Origin: RDYZ01 sp964518905
GTDB taxonomy: Bacteria; Cyanobacteriota; Cyanobacteriia; Cyanobacteriales; Geitlerinemataceae
Direction: 5' to 3'
DNA length: 64,000 nucleotides
Assembly (NCBI GenBank): GCA_964518905.1
Contig: CAZFJL010000013.1
Coordinates: 1-64,000 of the forward strand
Shown here: one piece after another, positions 7,601 to 17,400 of the stretch
Numbering within the stretch: the first letter of the stretch is position 1
Layout: each line of letters starts with the position of its first letter
Translations under genes and position numbers: made by a program
Notes under the pieces: generated by a model
Told to the model about the DNA's origin: nothing
The model's database searches: none
The model's input: only the letters and a program-made list of their open reading frames with translations

Positions 7601-9873
7601 TTTCCGATCAGCTTGGTGTGGCGCTGCAACAGGCGGAAACCCTGTCCAAACTGCGCGAGCAAAGCGAACGCATCGAAAAGACTGCCGCCCAAGACCGCGC
7701 GATCGACCAGGTGATTGGCCGCATTCGTCAGTCCTTCGATGTGGAAAATATTTTCACCACCACCACGCAGGAAGTGCGGCAACTGTTGAAATGCGATCGG
7801 GTCTCAGTCTACAAATTCAACCCCGATTTCAGCGGTGAGTTCGTTGCCGAGTCCGTCGCCCAGGGCTGGGGAAAACTCGTTGGCCCGAATGTTAAGCGCG
7901 TCTGGAAAGACACCTATCTCGAAGAAAACCAAGGCGGACGCTACGCCAATCGCGAAACCTACGCCGTCTCGGATATCTACACCGAAGGCCACGATCCCTG
8001 CCACGTCGAGCTACTCGAACAGTTTGAAGCCCGTGCCTATACGCTCGTGCCGATTTTCCAAGGATCGGAACTGTGGGGCATTCTCGCGGCGTACCAAAAT
8101 GATGGGCCGCGCGACTGGGAAGACAATGAGGTGGGTCTACTCGTCCGGATCTCAGACCAGCTCGGAATTGCCTTACAGCAGACCGAGACTCTAGAGCAGT
8201 TGCGTCAGCAGTCCGCCAAGCTGGAAAAAGCGGCGGTTCGCGATCGCGCCGTCACCCAGGTGATCGATCGCATCCGTCGCACCCTGGATGTAGAAACGAT
8301 TTTTGATACGACCACAAAAGAAGTCCGCACGCTGCTCAAATGCGATCGCGTCGGGGTCTATCGATTTAACGCAGACTGGAGCGGTGCGTTCGTCGCCGAA
8401 TCCGTCGGCGCAACCTGGGTTTCCCTCGTCACCCGTCAGCAAGAGCTACCCGCCTTGCAGCGCAACGTCAGCGATTGCGACTCGCTGAAACCCCTCATCG
8501 ACGCTTCAACCTATATTGAGCCTCAAGCGGGTGACACCTACCTTCAGGAGACCGAAGGCGGTCGCTTTGCCGAGAAGAAGACGTTCTCGGTGACGGATAT
8601 TTATGCCGCCGGGTTTACCCCCTGCTATTTGGAAATCCTGGAACAGTATCAATGTCGCGCGTACGCGATCGTGCCGATCTTCCAGGGCGATCGGCTCTGG
8701 GGTTTGCTCTCCGCCTATCAAAATAACGGGCCGCGCGACTGGGAAGAAGCCGAAGTGCAACTGTTGGCGCAAATCGGCGTCCAACTCGGGGTCGCGATCC
8801 AACAGGGTCAATACCTGAAAAAAGTAGAAGAACAAGCCTCGGAACTGGAAGCGGCGGCACAGCGAGATAAAGCTGCAAAAGAAGACTTGCAGCGCAAAGC
8901 GCTCGATCTGCTGATGGCCGTCCGTCCGGCGCTCGATGGTGACCTCACCGTACGGGCTCCGGTGACCGAGGATGAACTCGGAACCCTGGCCGACTCGTAC
9001 AACAACACGCTGCAAAGTCTGCGGCGGATTGTGGTTCAGGTGCAAGGCGCGGTCGCCAAGGTGGTGAATACCTCCGAAAGCAGTGATGCATCGCTGATTG
9101 AGCTGTCGTCCCAGGCGCAAAAGCAAGTGGAGGAAATCACCAATGCTCTCGGCCAGATTCAAGAGATGGTGAGCTTTACCGAAGAGACCGCGAAAAATGC
9201 CCTCCAGGTGGAAACCGCGATCGAAACGGCCAACAAAACCCTGCAATCCGGTGACGAGGCCATGAACCGTACCGTAGACGGCATCATGGACATCCGTAAA
9301 ACCGTGACCGAGGCGGCCAAGAGCATCAAGCGCTTGACCCAGTCCTCGCAGGATATTGCCAAGGTGGTGAACCTGATTAACAACTTCGCAACTCAGACCA
9401 ACTTGCTGGCGCTGAACGCGGCGATCGAGGCGACGCGAGCGGGCGAGTACGGACGCGGGTTTGCGGTGGTGGCCGACGAGGTGCGATCACTGGCGCGTCA
9501 ATCCGGGGATGCAACGACCGAGATCGAAAAGCTGGTGCAGGAAATCCAGGAAGAGACCAAAGAGGTCACCCTAGCGATGCAAATGGCCTCGGAGCAGGTG
9601 ACACGCGGGACGACCCTGGTGGGCGAAACGCGCGAAACGCTCAACGACATCGTGGCAGCGACGGGACAAATTGCGGGACTGGTGGAGGGTATTTCCGCCG
9701 CCACCCGCGAGCAAACCCGTCAGGCGCAGTCGGTCACAAAACTGATGACAGAAGTGGCCTCGATCGCCGATCGCACCTCGGACAACTCGATCGAGATCTC
9801 TCAATCGTTTAAAGACGCCCTGACCACCGTGCAAGAGCTACAGGCCAGCGCCGGTCAGTTCAAAGTGGACTAA
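4660..9873 (+). CDS. Soluble multi-GAF chemoreceptor, PtxD/PixJ-like phototaxis sensor
   Basis: A 1737-residue receptor with no transmembrane segment. It has an N-terminal GAF domain (about 35-255), six further GAF domains in tandem (about 275-1390), a HAMP-like helix pair near 1412-1460 and a methyl-accepting signalling domain near 1480-1730. The hairpin tip around residue 1585 (TNLLALNAAIEATRAGE) is what CheW and CheA bind. GAF2-GAF6 repeat with a period of exactly 183 residues: the Cys of the DPCH motif falls at 382, 565, 748, 931 and 1114. In GAF7 the equivalent Cys1322 is followed by Tyr and a 25-residue insertion precedes it. In cyanobacteriochromes this Cys-His pair attaches a bilin. 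The second Cys of DXCF types is absent, replaced by a KDTYL segment. The seven-GAF layout matches PtxD of Nostoc hormogonia. AGGAG nine bases before ATG 4660 supports the start. Confidence 0.88.
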   Translation: MAPQELSSREISTFEQSLKELRQQVTGVAEQMRSAKTPEDLLKMAAIQIRQSLQVDRVLMLRFLEPGIDRLIAPSIPGGSMQPSEGQSVTSYLYSSRNTSGVGFGNGNGNSRSGDHNDTASVTASVSESDEFSDYTGLVVAESLARGWTPTQGATIHLTGFGFDTPEEYVTHPFVSIADTERTNLTPYQRQILERYQVKASLNVPICLGKNFWGLLSVQQCDRSYQWAEREIVFLRQVVTEMTVLMQQFDLDLAVINSQAKVEAALTDLREALGRGQDRDNSVSRVIERVRQSLDIDEIFATTTREVRMLLNCDRVSVYKLNADYSGQFVAESVAPGWVELVGPNVQRVWKDTYLEENQGGRYAEHETYAVEDIYTEGHDPCHIELLEQFEARAYMLVPMFQGETLWGILAAYQNGGPRSWEQAEVTLLQRIADQLSIALQQAETVRQVQLQSKRVEKAAERDKTFAQVMSRIRQSLEINEIFNTTTREVRSLLHCDRVSVYKFNPDFSGEFVAESVTEGWGALVGPNVQRVWKDTYLEENQGGRYALRDTYAVSDIYTEGHDPCHVELLEQFEARAYTLVPIFQGDHLWGILAAYQNDGPRDWEDDEVRLLARIADQLGVALKQAETLAQVQLQSQRVEKAAERDQTFAQVMSRIRQSLDLDEIFNTTTREVRSLLKCDRVSVYKFNPDFSGEFVAESVSVGWGALVGPNVQRVWKDTYLEENQGGRYALRDTYAVSDIYTEGHDPCHVELLEQFEARAYMLVPIFQGDHLWGILAAYQNDGPRDWEEAEVSLLARIGDQLGVALKQAETLGQLRSQSERIEQSAVRDRAVGQVIARIRESFDIETIFGTTTREVRSLLKCDRVSVYKFNPDYSGEFVAESVADGWVKLVGPNVQRVWKDTYLEENQGGRYADRDTYAVSDIYTEGHDPCHVELLEQFEARAYTLVPIFQGSELWGILAAYQNDKPRDWDDDEVGLLVRISDQLGVALQQAETLSKLREQSERIEKTAAQDRAIDQVIGRIRQSFDVENIFTTTTQEVRQLLKCDRVSVYKFNPDFSGEFVAESVAQGWGKLVGPNVKRVWKDTYLEENQGGRYANRETYAVSDIYTEGHDPCHVELLEQFEARAYTLVPIFQGSELWGILAAYQNDGPRDWEDNEVGLLVRISDQLGIALQQTETLEQLRQQSAKLEKAAVRDRAVTQVIDRIRRTLDVETIFDTTTKEVRTLLKCDRVGVYRFNADWSGAFVAESVGATWVSLVTRQQELPALQRNVSDCDSLKPLIDASTYIEPQAGDTYLQETEGGRFAEKKTFSVTDIYAAGFTPCYLEILEQYQCRAYAIVPIFQGDRLWGLLSAYQNNGPRDWEEAEVQLLAQIGVQLGVAIQQGQYLKKVEEQASELEAAAQRDKAAKEDLQRKALDLLMAVRPALDGDLTVRAPVTEDELGTLADSYNNTLQSLRRIVVQVQGAVAKVVNTSESSDASLIELSSQAQKQVEEITNALGQIQEMVSFTEETAKNALQVETAIETANKTLQSGDEAMNRTVDGIMDIRKTVTEAAKSIKRLTQSSQDIAKVVNLINNFATQTNLLALNAAIEATRAGEYGRGFAVVADEVRSLARQSGDATTEIEKLVQEIQEETKEVTLAMQMASEQVTRGTTLVGETRETLNDIVAATGQIAGLVEGISAATREQTRQAQSVTKLMTEVASIADRTSDNSIEISQSFKDALTTVQELQASAGQFKVD
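6010..8180 (+). repeat. Tandem 549-bp GAF-coding repeats inside the receptor gene
   Basis: Four consecutive repeats of 549 bp, each encoding one GAF domain plus its connecting helix, lie here; a fifth, more diverged unit precedes them. Units at about 6010-6560 and 6560-7105 are so similar at the DNA level that long stretches match base for base, including around the CTCGAACAGTTTGAAGC segment. This points to recent duplication or gene conversion and gives a substrate for copy-number change by homologous recombination. Boundaries are approximate. Confidence 0.75.
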
Positions 9874-9879
9874 CGGACA

Positions 9880-9908
9880 GCCGGGATCAGTTCACCTTTG
9901 ATCCCGGC
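9880..9908 (+). promoter_or_regulatory. Hairpin between the receptor and CheA genes
   Basis: A perfect 10-bp inverted repeat, GCCGGGATCA and TGATCCCGGC, with a 9-base loop, begins 6 bases after the receptor stop codon. It is followed by only two T residues, so it is not a strong intrinsic terminator. It more likely stabilises the upstream mRNA or partly attenuates transcription into the CheA gene. Confidence 0.5.
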
Positions 9909-9951
9909 TTGATATCCTGCCCTTTCGTAGATCTTCCGCCGACCGCACGCT

Positions 9952-12900
9952 ATGGACCCGACTATCCGAGATCAAGGTTACGTTTACTTCCTCAGCGAAG
10001 CTCCCGAGCTGCTGCAAACGGTGGAAGATGGCCTGCTGCAAATTCACGATGCGCCCCGCGTTCAGAATGTTCATGCCCTGATGCGGGCAACCCATACCCT
10101 GAAGGGGGCGGCGGCGAACGTCGGATTGAAGACGATCGAGACCGTCGCTCACTCGCTCGAAGATGCGTTTAAAGCGCTATACAACGAGGAGATTGAGATT
10201 GATCCAGAGATGGAGAGATTGCTGCTCGAAGGCTATGAATGCCTGCGGGTTCCCCTCGCGGCAGAGCTATCCAATTCAAGCTGTGACGAGGATCAAATTC
10301 TCGATCGAGCTGCCGAGCTGTTTCAGCACCTGCGCGACAAGCTCGGTGATGATTTTGGGCAACATGACTATATTCCCAGCTCGGCAGAATTAGGCTTCGA
10401 CATTACCCAATCGATCTTCGAGATGGGCGTTCAGGAGCGGATCGAGGAACTGAGTCAGGCGATCAGTGCAGGCGATCTGCCCCAGATTTCGGCCACACTA
10501 GCGTCGAGCTGTGAGGTGTTTATCGGCCTTGGGGAATCCCTCGGTTTGATGGGCTGGAGTGACTTGGCGAAAACGGTGGCTAAGGCACTTGAACTCAATG
10601 GCGATCGTATTCTTGAGATTGGGACGATCGCCCTGGCGGACTTCAAGGCGTCCCAACGGCTCGTACTGGGCGGCGATCGTGAATCAGGCGGGCAGGCATC
10701 GCCCGAATTGCTTGACCTCGCGCGTCCCGCACCCGCAGCTCCCTATCTTCCCGAGCCGGAACCGGAACCCGTCACCCAGCCCCAGCTCGAAACCTCCACC
10801 AAACCGCAACTTCCCACCACCCCACCATCCCTGCCCATCACCACTCCCAAGGTCGTCCCTCTTCCGGGTGATGCCATGGCGATCGGTGATGATCCCTCGC
10901 TCACAGGTTCTATTCCAGGACTTGAGGAATTCGATGAGCCGGACAACTTCGAGGATTTAGAGGCGCTGAGTCCGATCGATCTCGATGAGCTTGATGAGCT
11001 TGATGAGCTTGATGAGCTTGAAGCCCTAGGCGAACTCGATGAACTCGATGAACTCGAAGAGGCAGCGGAACCCCCGCCGCCATCACCCATCGATCTTGAA
11101 CGACAGCGCTTTGAGTCTTTCCTCGACGACAAGCGCCACGGCACACCCGTACGCGGCAAAATTCGCGAGTTTTTCCTTCAGCTTGTGCAGGCGATCGCCC
11201 ATTGGCACGATCGCGAGACAGAATGTTCCGTTGCCGACTTTACGCTGGATATTCTCGTCCCACGCTTAGATAAGTCGCACCTCAGCGATAAAAAAGCGGC
11301 GCTGAAAGCGGTTAAAAACCTACGTGATCTGGGCGATCAGTTCCTAGCCGCGATCACCACGCCCCAGGATAGCGAAAGCCTCCAAGCGTATCGAAAGTGG
11401 ACGTTTCTGTCCGCGATGGTGGCGATCGCCAAATGTCAGTATGCCGAAATCACGGAATATCCCAAATCCTTTAAGGACATTCTCTTTGTCGTCGCCCTGC
11501 GTCAACTGGCGCAAAACATCGGCGATCGCTACCAAGCGTTGCCTGCGGTTCCGGCTCGCGATCGGCAGTGGCTCGAAACTCCAGCCGTAGAGAAACTGCT
11601 GCAACCCCCTGCGCCCGTCCCGGCGGAGCTGAATGATGCCGAACTGCTCGAATCGGTGTGGGGTGACGATGACCTGGAGGAAGAAGAGCTTGCCCCGGCC
11701 ACACCCAACATCGCCGCCAGTCCCGAGACTACGTCCAGTTCAGTGGCAAGCGAGACGCCGACACCACCGGAATTGCCCGAGCGATCGAGCTTCGATCGCG
11801 ACGCGGTAACTCGTGACATTGCTCGCGTTACCCCACACGACGCCGTCAGCTCGCGTCCCGAAGCGCGTCTAGTTCCGCCGCTGCCACAAATCCCCCTACC
11901 TCCTGTCGCTTCCCCAGGGCGGAGTTTTGAGTCATTCAGCGAGGAACGAAACGAGGAACCGATCCATCCGCCGATCGCACCGCCCCCAAGCCTCCCGCCC
12001 GTCGCTTTCACTCCTGACCCCATCTCCGACCCCATCTCCGACCCGACCTCGCCCCCGGCCTCCGAAACACCGCCAAAAACATCTCCGGTGTCCGAGTCGA
12101 TGTTCGAGTCAGCGGCGCAGCCTCGCGATCCTATTCCTCCCGCGCTCTCCGTCGCGTCTCTCCCACCACTGCCGCCACCGCCCCGGCCTATCCCAACCCA
12201 ACCTCCAACCACCACGTTAGACGCGGTCGCCGTCCCCGCCAACAATGTGACCAACGACGTGACATCGGCTCCCGTGATCGCGAGCGTGACCGCGACTCCA
12301 TTTCGCGATCGGATCGAACCCCACATCAGCCACGGCGAGTTTGCAGAAACGGGAACGCCGGAAACCGAGGCGATCGCGCCCAACCGCAAGAAAACCACCG
12401 AAACGCGGCAACTGGTCAGCGTTGACCTGGCGGGCATCGAACGCCTGAACCATCGACTCGGCGAACTGCTCATTGAGCAAAATCGACTTTCACTCGATGA
12501 AGAAAATCTGTTCAATGCGACCAAAACCATGCGCGTTCAGATTCAGCAGCACAGCAAAACGATGGTGCAGGCGCTGGAATGGTCAGAGCAGATCATGAGT
12601 CTGATGGAGCGAGCGGGCGCAGCCTATGAAGGTAAAGCCTCGCAGGGTAATGAGCTGCTCACCATGACCCAGCTCGATGGAGTTGATTTTGATGGGTATG
12701 CTGACCTGCATTTGACCATCAAAACTGCGCTTCAAGAAGCCCTCGAACTCGACGCGAAAACCGGTGAGGTCACCAGTCTGGTACGTGGGTCGGGTCAGGC
12801 TATGGAAAAACAAAAACAATTGCTTTCGGTCATGCAAGACGATTTAGTCGATGTACGGATGTTGCCGCTTCAGGAAATCCTCGATCGCTTCACGCTGGTG

Positions 12901-14427
12901 TTGCGTCAGCTTTCGCGGCTTCAGGGCAAGACGGTCAATCTGGAAATTAGCGGCGGCGAGCTGGCGATCGAGCAGGGCGTCGCCCAGCGGTTGTACGACC
13001 CGCTGCTGCACCTAGTCCGTAATGCCTTTGACCACGGGATCGAAGATGCCGAGACGCGCCGCAGTCTGGGTAAACCGGAGGTGGGAACGATCGAGATTCG
13101 CGCCTACAACCAAGGCACGCAGACGACGATCGAAGTCCGCGACGATGGGCGCGGCCTGAATGTCGATCACATTCGCCGCAAAGCCGTTGAGAAAAAATTC
13201 TTAACCCAGGAACAAGCCGATCGCCTCGTGTCCTCCGATCACCTCGATATTCTGTTTGAACCAGGATTTTCCACCGCTGCCAAGGTGAGTGAAATCTCCG
13301 GGCGTGGCGTCGGTCTCGATGTGGTGCGGACGCAGATTCAAAATCTCAAGGGTTCGATTTCCGTTCAGTCCGAACTCGGGGGCGGCACGATGTTTGCGCT
13401 GCGTATCCCGCTGTCGCTGACGATCGCCAAGCTGCTGGTTGTCCAGGCCGGTGGGTCGGCCTACGCGCTGCTGCTCGATGCGATCGAAAAAATCGTCATG
13501 CCGCTGCCGGGACAAACACGCCTGTTTGAAAACAGCAAAGTGCTGCAAGTTGGCGAAGGGGAGGAAAAAACCATGGTCTCCGTGCGCCAGCTTGCTGACC
13601 TCATGCACTACACCTCCTCGCTGGTGTCATCAAACGCCGAGCCGACCAAAGGCGTGATGTCGATTTCGCGCGATGTCTCCGCGCCGATTTTGCTATTGCG
13701 TCACAACAATAAACATCTGGGAATGGAGGTCGATCACATCATCGGTGAGCAAGAGTTGGTCATCCGCCCCCTTGGAGCCGCGATCGCACCGCCCAACTAT
13801 GTCTACGGCTGTAGCATTCTCAGCGATAGTCGTCTGTGTTTGGTGATCGACGGTGGCGAGATGATCGATCGCGCCCTGACGCCGATGCGATCGGCATTGC
13901 CTAGCGTTTCGAGCTTCGCGTCCTACGCGATCAATGCCCCGGCTTGTGATTTGCCGCCGAGCTCTCAGAGCTTCAATGAGATACCACCGGCCTCGAATCT
14001 CAACGCCCGCTCGCCCGAAACCCGCCTACCGCAACCGCAAGACGACGCCCATCTACTCCTGATTGTCGATGACTCGATCAATCTGCGGCATACCCTCTCG
14101 CTCACCTTGCAAAAAGCCGGTTATCAGGTGGTCCAAGCACGGGACGGCGTCGAAGCCATCGAGCAACTGGAGCAAACCCCCGCGATCGAGCTGATTCTTT
14201 GCGATGTGGAAATGCCGCGTATGAACGGGTTTGAATTTCTCGGAACCTACCGCCAAAAACCCGAGCTAGGAACAGTTCCGGTGATTACGCTCACGTCCCA
14301 CAGCAGCCAAAAATATCGCCAGATTGCCAGCAGTCTCGGCGCGTCCGCCTATCTCACGAAACCCTACTCTGAGTCGGAGCTACTCTCGACCGTATCGGGA
14401 TTACTCACCCCGTCCACGGCGAAGTAA
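9952..14427 (+). CDS. pilL: Hybrid CheA-type histidine kinase (Hpt-HATPase-CheW-REC)
   Basis: This 1491-residue kinase closes the chemosensory operon. An N-terminal Hpt domain carries the phospho-acceptor His48 in THTLKGAAANVG. A second helical, Hpt-like bundle without that His follows at about 130-235. A long Pro/Ser-rich linker (240-810) includes an acidic block of Asp-Glu-Leu repeats near 345-370 and one island of apparently folded sequence near 385-520. The kinase core starts near 820; its N box (LVRNAFDHGIED) lies near 1020 and its G box (GRGVGLDVVR) near 1120. A CheW-like domain (about 1160-1310) and a C-terminal receiver (1364-1485) with Asp1418 in LCDVEMPRMNG follow. This is the order of PilL/PixL/PtxE-type kinases. 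It should phosphorylate the CheY-like proteins encoded upstream when the GAF receptor signals. The stop lies 6 bases from that of the convergent adhesin gene. Confidence 0.9.
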   Translation: MDPTIRDQGYVYFLSEAPELLQTVEDGLLQIHDAPRVQNVHALMRATHTLKGAAANVGLKTIETVAHSLEDAFKALYNEEIEIDPEMERLLLEGYECLRVPLAAELSNSSCDEDQILDRAAELFQHLRDKLGDDFGQHDYIPSSAELGFDITQSIFEMGVQERIEELSQAISAGDLPQISATLASSCEVFIGLGESLGLMGWSDLAKTVAKALELNGDRILEIGTIALADFKASQRLVLGGDRESGGQASPELLDLARPAPAAPYLPEPEPEPVTQPQLETSTKPQLPTTPPSLPITTPKVVPLPGDAMAIGDDPSLTGSIPGLEEFDEPDNFEDLEALSPIDLDELDELDELDELEALGELDELDELEEAAEPPPPSPIDLERQRFESFLDDKRHGTPVRGKIREFFLQLVQAIAHWHDRETECSVADFTLDILVPRLDKSHLSDKKAALKAVKNLRDLGDQFLAAITTPQDSESLQAYRKWTFLSAMVAIAKCQYAEITEYPKSFKDILFVVALRQLAQNIGDRYQALPAVPARDRQWLETPAVEKLLQPPAPVPAELNDAELLESVWGDDDLEEEELAPATPNIAASPETTSSSVASETPTPPELPERSSFDRDAVTRDIARVTPHDAVSSRPEARLVPPLPQIPLPPVASPGRSFESFSEERNEEPIHPPIAPPPSLPPVAFTPDPISDPISDPTSPPASETPPKTSPVSESMFESAAQPRDPIPPALSVASLPPLPPPPRPIPTQPPTTTLDAVAVPANNVTNDVTSAPVIASVTATPFRDRIEPHISHGEFAETGTPETEAIAPNRKKTTETRQLVSVDLAGIERLNHRLGELLIEQNRLSLDEENLFNATKTMRVQIQQHSKTMVQALEWSEQIMSLMERAGAAYEGKASQGNELLTMTQLDGVDFDGYADLHLTIKTALQEALELDAKTGEVTSLVRGSGQAMEKQKQLLSVMQDDLVDVRMLPLQEILDRFTLVLRQLSRLQGKTVNLEISGGELAIEQGVAQRLYDPLLHLVRNAFDHGIEDAETRRSLGKPEVGTIEIRAYNQGTQTTIEVRDDGRGLNVDHIRRKAVEKKFLTQEQADRLVSSDHLDILFEPGFSTAAKVSEISGRGVGLDVVRTQIQNLKGSISVQSELGGGTMFALRIPLSLTIAKLLVVQAGGSAYALLLDAIEKIVMPLPGQTRLFENSKVLQVGEGEEKTMVSVRQLADLMHYTSSLVSSNAEPTKGVMSISRDVSAPILLLRHNNKHLGMEVDHIIGEQELVIRPLGAAIAPPNYVYGCSILSDSRLCLVIDGGEMIDRALTPMRSALPSVSSFASYAINAPACDLPPSSQSFNEIPPASNLNARSPETRLPQPQDDAHLLLIVDDSINLRHTLSLTLQKAGYQVVQARDGVEAIEQLEQTPAIELILCDVEMPRMNGFEFLGTYRQKPELGTVPVITLTSHSSQKYRQIASSLGASAYLTKPYSESELLSTVSGLLTPSTAK
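10984..11019 (+). repeat. 9-bp in-frame tandem repeat within pilL
   Basis: GATGAGCTT is repeated four times without change, followed by degenerate copies (GAACTCGAT) to about 11060. It encodes a run of Asp-Glu-Leu triplets in the linker of the CheA protein. The unit is a multiple of three, so slippage would change linker length without breaking the frame. Confidence 0.85.
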
Positions 14428-14433
14428 GCACAT

Positions 14434-17400
14434 TTATTGGTCTGCCCTGCTCTGGATACCATCAGAGGAATGGGGTGAAGGGGTAGCGCAGGACGACGGC
14501 AGCCGGTTATGCGGTATCGCCGCTGCGGATTCGACGAGCTGGAGATTGTGGCTCTCGTCGTAATGCCAATGACTGGCTTCGATCGCTTCACGCGGTTCGG
14601 TTGGTGCTGAACGAGGATTGGTCTCCCCAGGCGATCGAGGTTGTGGGGTCAATGACGAGACCGGGCGATCGGCGGATCTCGGATCGGTGTTTGGATCGGT
14701 GTTTGGGGACGTCAGATCGCGCCAATTGCGATCGTCGTGCCAGGTTGTTGTGGCCTCTAGGGTACGATCGCCGAGCTGGAGGGTGCGACTGTGATCGACG
14801 ATCGAAAAGCGATCGCGATTACTGGCCGCGCAGTCCTGGGCGAGTAAATTCGGAGTTAGAAGTTCACTCGATAAGGAAACGAGGTTGGGATCGGTGACGA
14901 TCGTGTCGTTGTTGACCTCAACAATGCCATCAATCCCAAGCTGAGAGCTGGCGTCGATGTTGCTGCGATCGCCCAGAAAAAAGCCCCGCGCCTCGATCAG
15001 GATCTGGCCGCCACTGCCGCTAAAGGCATTCGCCGACACTCGACTATCCCCGATCGCCGCAAATACGCCGGTACTGAGCGAGAGATTGCCACCATTTCCC
15101 CCGCCCAAGACGGCGCTACCAGCCTGGGTCGAAAGTTGGCTGGTGTCTTGCAAGATCGCGCTGGAGCGGGAACGGATCGCAAGGTTTCCCCCCTCGCCCG
15201 AGTTACTGCTGGCCACGATCGCGGCATTGTTGTCGAGTATCAGGCTTCCCACGTCAATATTAATGTTGCCTGCATCTCCCAGTCCTTCACTGCTAGAGGA
15301 AATTCGGCCTCGATCCTGAATAACCAAGCGTTGAGCGGTAATCGACAGCTCGCCACCGTTGCCCACACTACCCGCCCCGAGTAGTAAGGCTCCGGAGGAT
15401 AAACCACTCGCAGCAAATAAATTCGACTCACTTCCGCCAATGATCAGCAGACGATCGCGAATATCAACATTCAGCGACCCGGCATTATTACGCCCCAACG
15501 TTGTCGTCGAAATACTGCCGCCATTGAACAAGGAGAGATTGTCGGCGGCGATCGTCATGTCCCCGCCCCGCCCTGCATCCGAAGCCTGACTAATAGTCGC
15601 CGTCGTGAGAATGCCGCCATCGACGATGATATCGCCTGCGACCTGGATGGTTAAACTTCCCGCATCTCCCGATCGCAGTGCTGACGGCGTGATCAGTCCC
15701 CCATCACGCAAGATTAACTCTCCGGTTTCAATCTCAATATTGCCCGCTTTGCCCTCGCCCACCGAGCCGGAAATAATGCCGATATTAAAGTCCGGAATCG
15801 CATTCGCTGAAAAAAACAGCCTCAAGGATTGCGTTTCTGTATCTTGGAGGCTGGTGGCAGTGACCACAACCCGATCGCGAGCTCGGATATAAATATCGCT
15901 GCCCTGCCCTGTGTTGACCGTTGCGGTTCTGATCGATCCGTTGTTGATCTCTAGGACACGCAGATCGAGATCGATCGCGCCACCGCTACCGGTCACGGTT
16001 TCCGCCGCGATCGCGCCGCCCGACTCTAAACGCAAGGTATCACCCACCACAGACAAACGACCGGGATTACCAAAACCTCGGTTTGCAATCTGAATTTGTC
16101 CAGTATCCTGAACTTGCAATAGAGCCGTCGTGATTGCCAGATTGCCAGCATTACCCGTCGGAACCCTCTCGGCCAAATTGGGACCGAATGCGAGAAAGGA
16201 ACGGGGGATTAAGGTGCTGGTGTTGATTGATTCGATCGAGCTAACGATACTACTGCCACCGACGGTCGGATCGCGACCGCGCAGCGTGATCGACTCGGCG
16301 CTATCAAGCGTGACATTCCCAGCATCGCCAGAGGCCACCGACAGCGACCCCACACGAGCACCATCGAGGAGCGAGAGTTGGGGCGTCACAATCTCGACAT
16401 TGCCTGCATTGCCAAGGTCTAGAGTGCCTGTCCCGAGTGTACTCCCTTGGTTACCTGGCTCGGTTCCCTGTAGGCGAACACTCTCGCTCGCTGCGATCTC
16501 AATATCTCCACTCTGTCCCGAACCGATGGTCAACGTGGTAATTGTTCCGCCAGCGTCTAAGAGCAAATGACGCCCTTGAACCTGAATATCTCCCCCGTTA
16601 CCCGCCGCTAGCGCTATGGAGCTGAGATTACTGATCTCTCCGGGCTGTTCCGCTTTAAACCCCCGGATAGCAAGCTGATCGCCAACATCGACGGTCACAT
16701 TGCCAGACATTCCAGCGGAATATGAGAGCGTGATGGCGATCGCTCCGTTGATTACCTCAAAGCGATCGGCAGAGACCATAATGTTGCCACCCTGGCCGTC
16801 ACCAAAGGTTTCGGTGGTCAGAAAACTGCCCTGACCGTCTTGCGGTGTGCCATCGATCGCAATATCGCTGATCGCCGTCAGGCTGAGATCACCGCCCGGC
16901 ATGGCGTCAAAGTTCTGCAATTGTGCAAAGGCTCCACCGTTGATCGCGATCGACTCGGCGGCCAGGGTGATCGACCCACTGGGAAACCCATTGGCGGTTA
17001 GCGCGGCTCGATCGCGAAGCTGGATGCGTCCGCCCAGATCTGCGGCCTGAAAGTCGAGGCTCGCGCCCTGGGATTGATCGAGATTGTCGAGACCGACCCG
17101 CCCCGATCGCACACCACCCAGCACGATCGCGCCGCTCGGCGCATCAAGCTGAGTCCGCTGCACGTCAATATTGCCGCCAATCAGTCCCAAGGTTTGACCC
17201 GGACTAGTTGCCAACACGCTTTCCGATCGTCCAGTACTTAAGGTTGAAGTGATCGCATCTTCCATTAGCGCTTGACTCAAGAGTCTGGCAATGAACGATG
17301 GGACGCTCACAACCTGATCGCCGCCGATCGCGGTGATTGTTCCCGGTTCGATCGCAGCGTCGAACTGTAGTCCGGCGGGTACATTGACCGATAGGAGAGG

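Noticed and set aside
11529..12530. 333-codon reverse-strand frame under the pilL linker
   Set aside because: Low-complexity Ser/Gly sequence complementary to the Pro/Ser-rich linker; a shadow.
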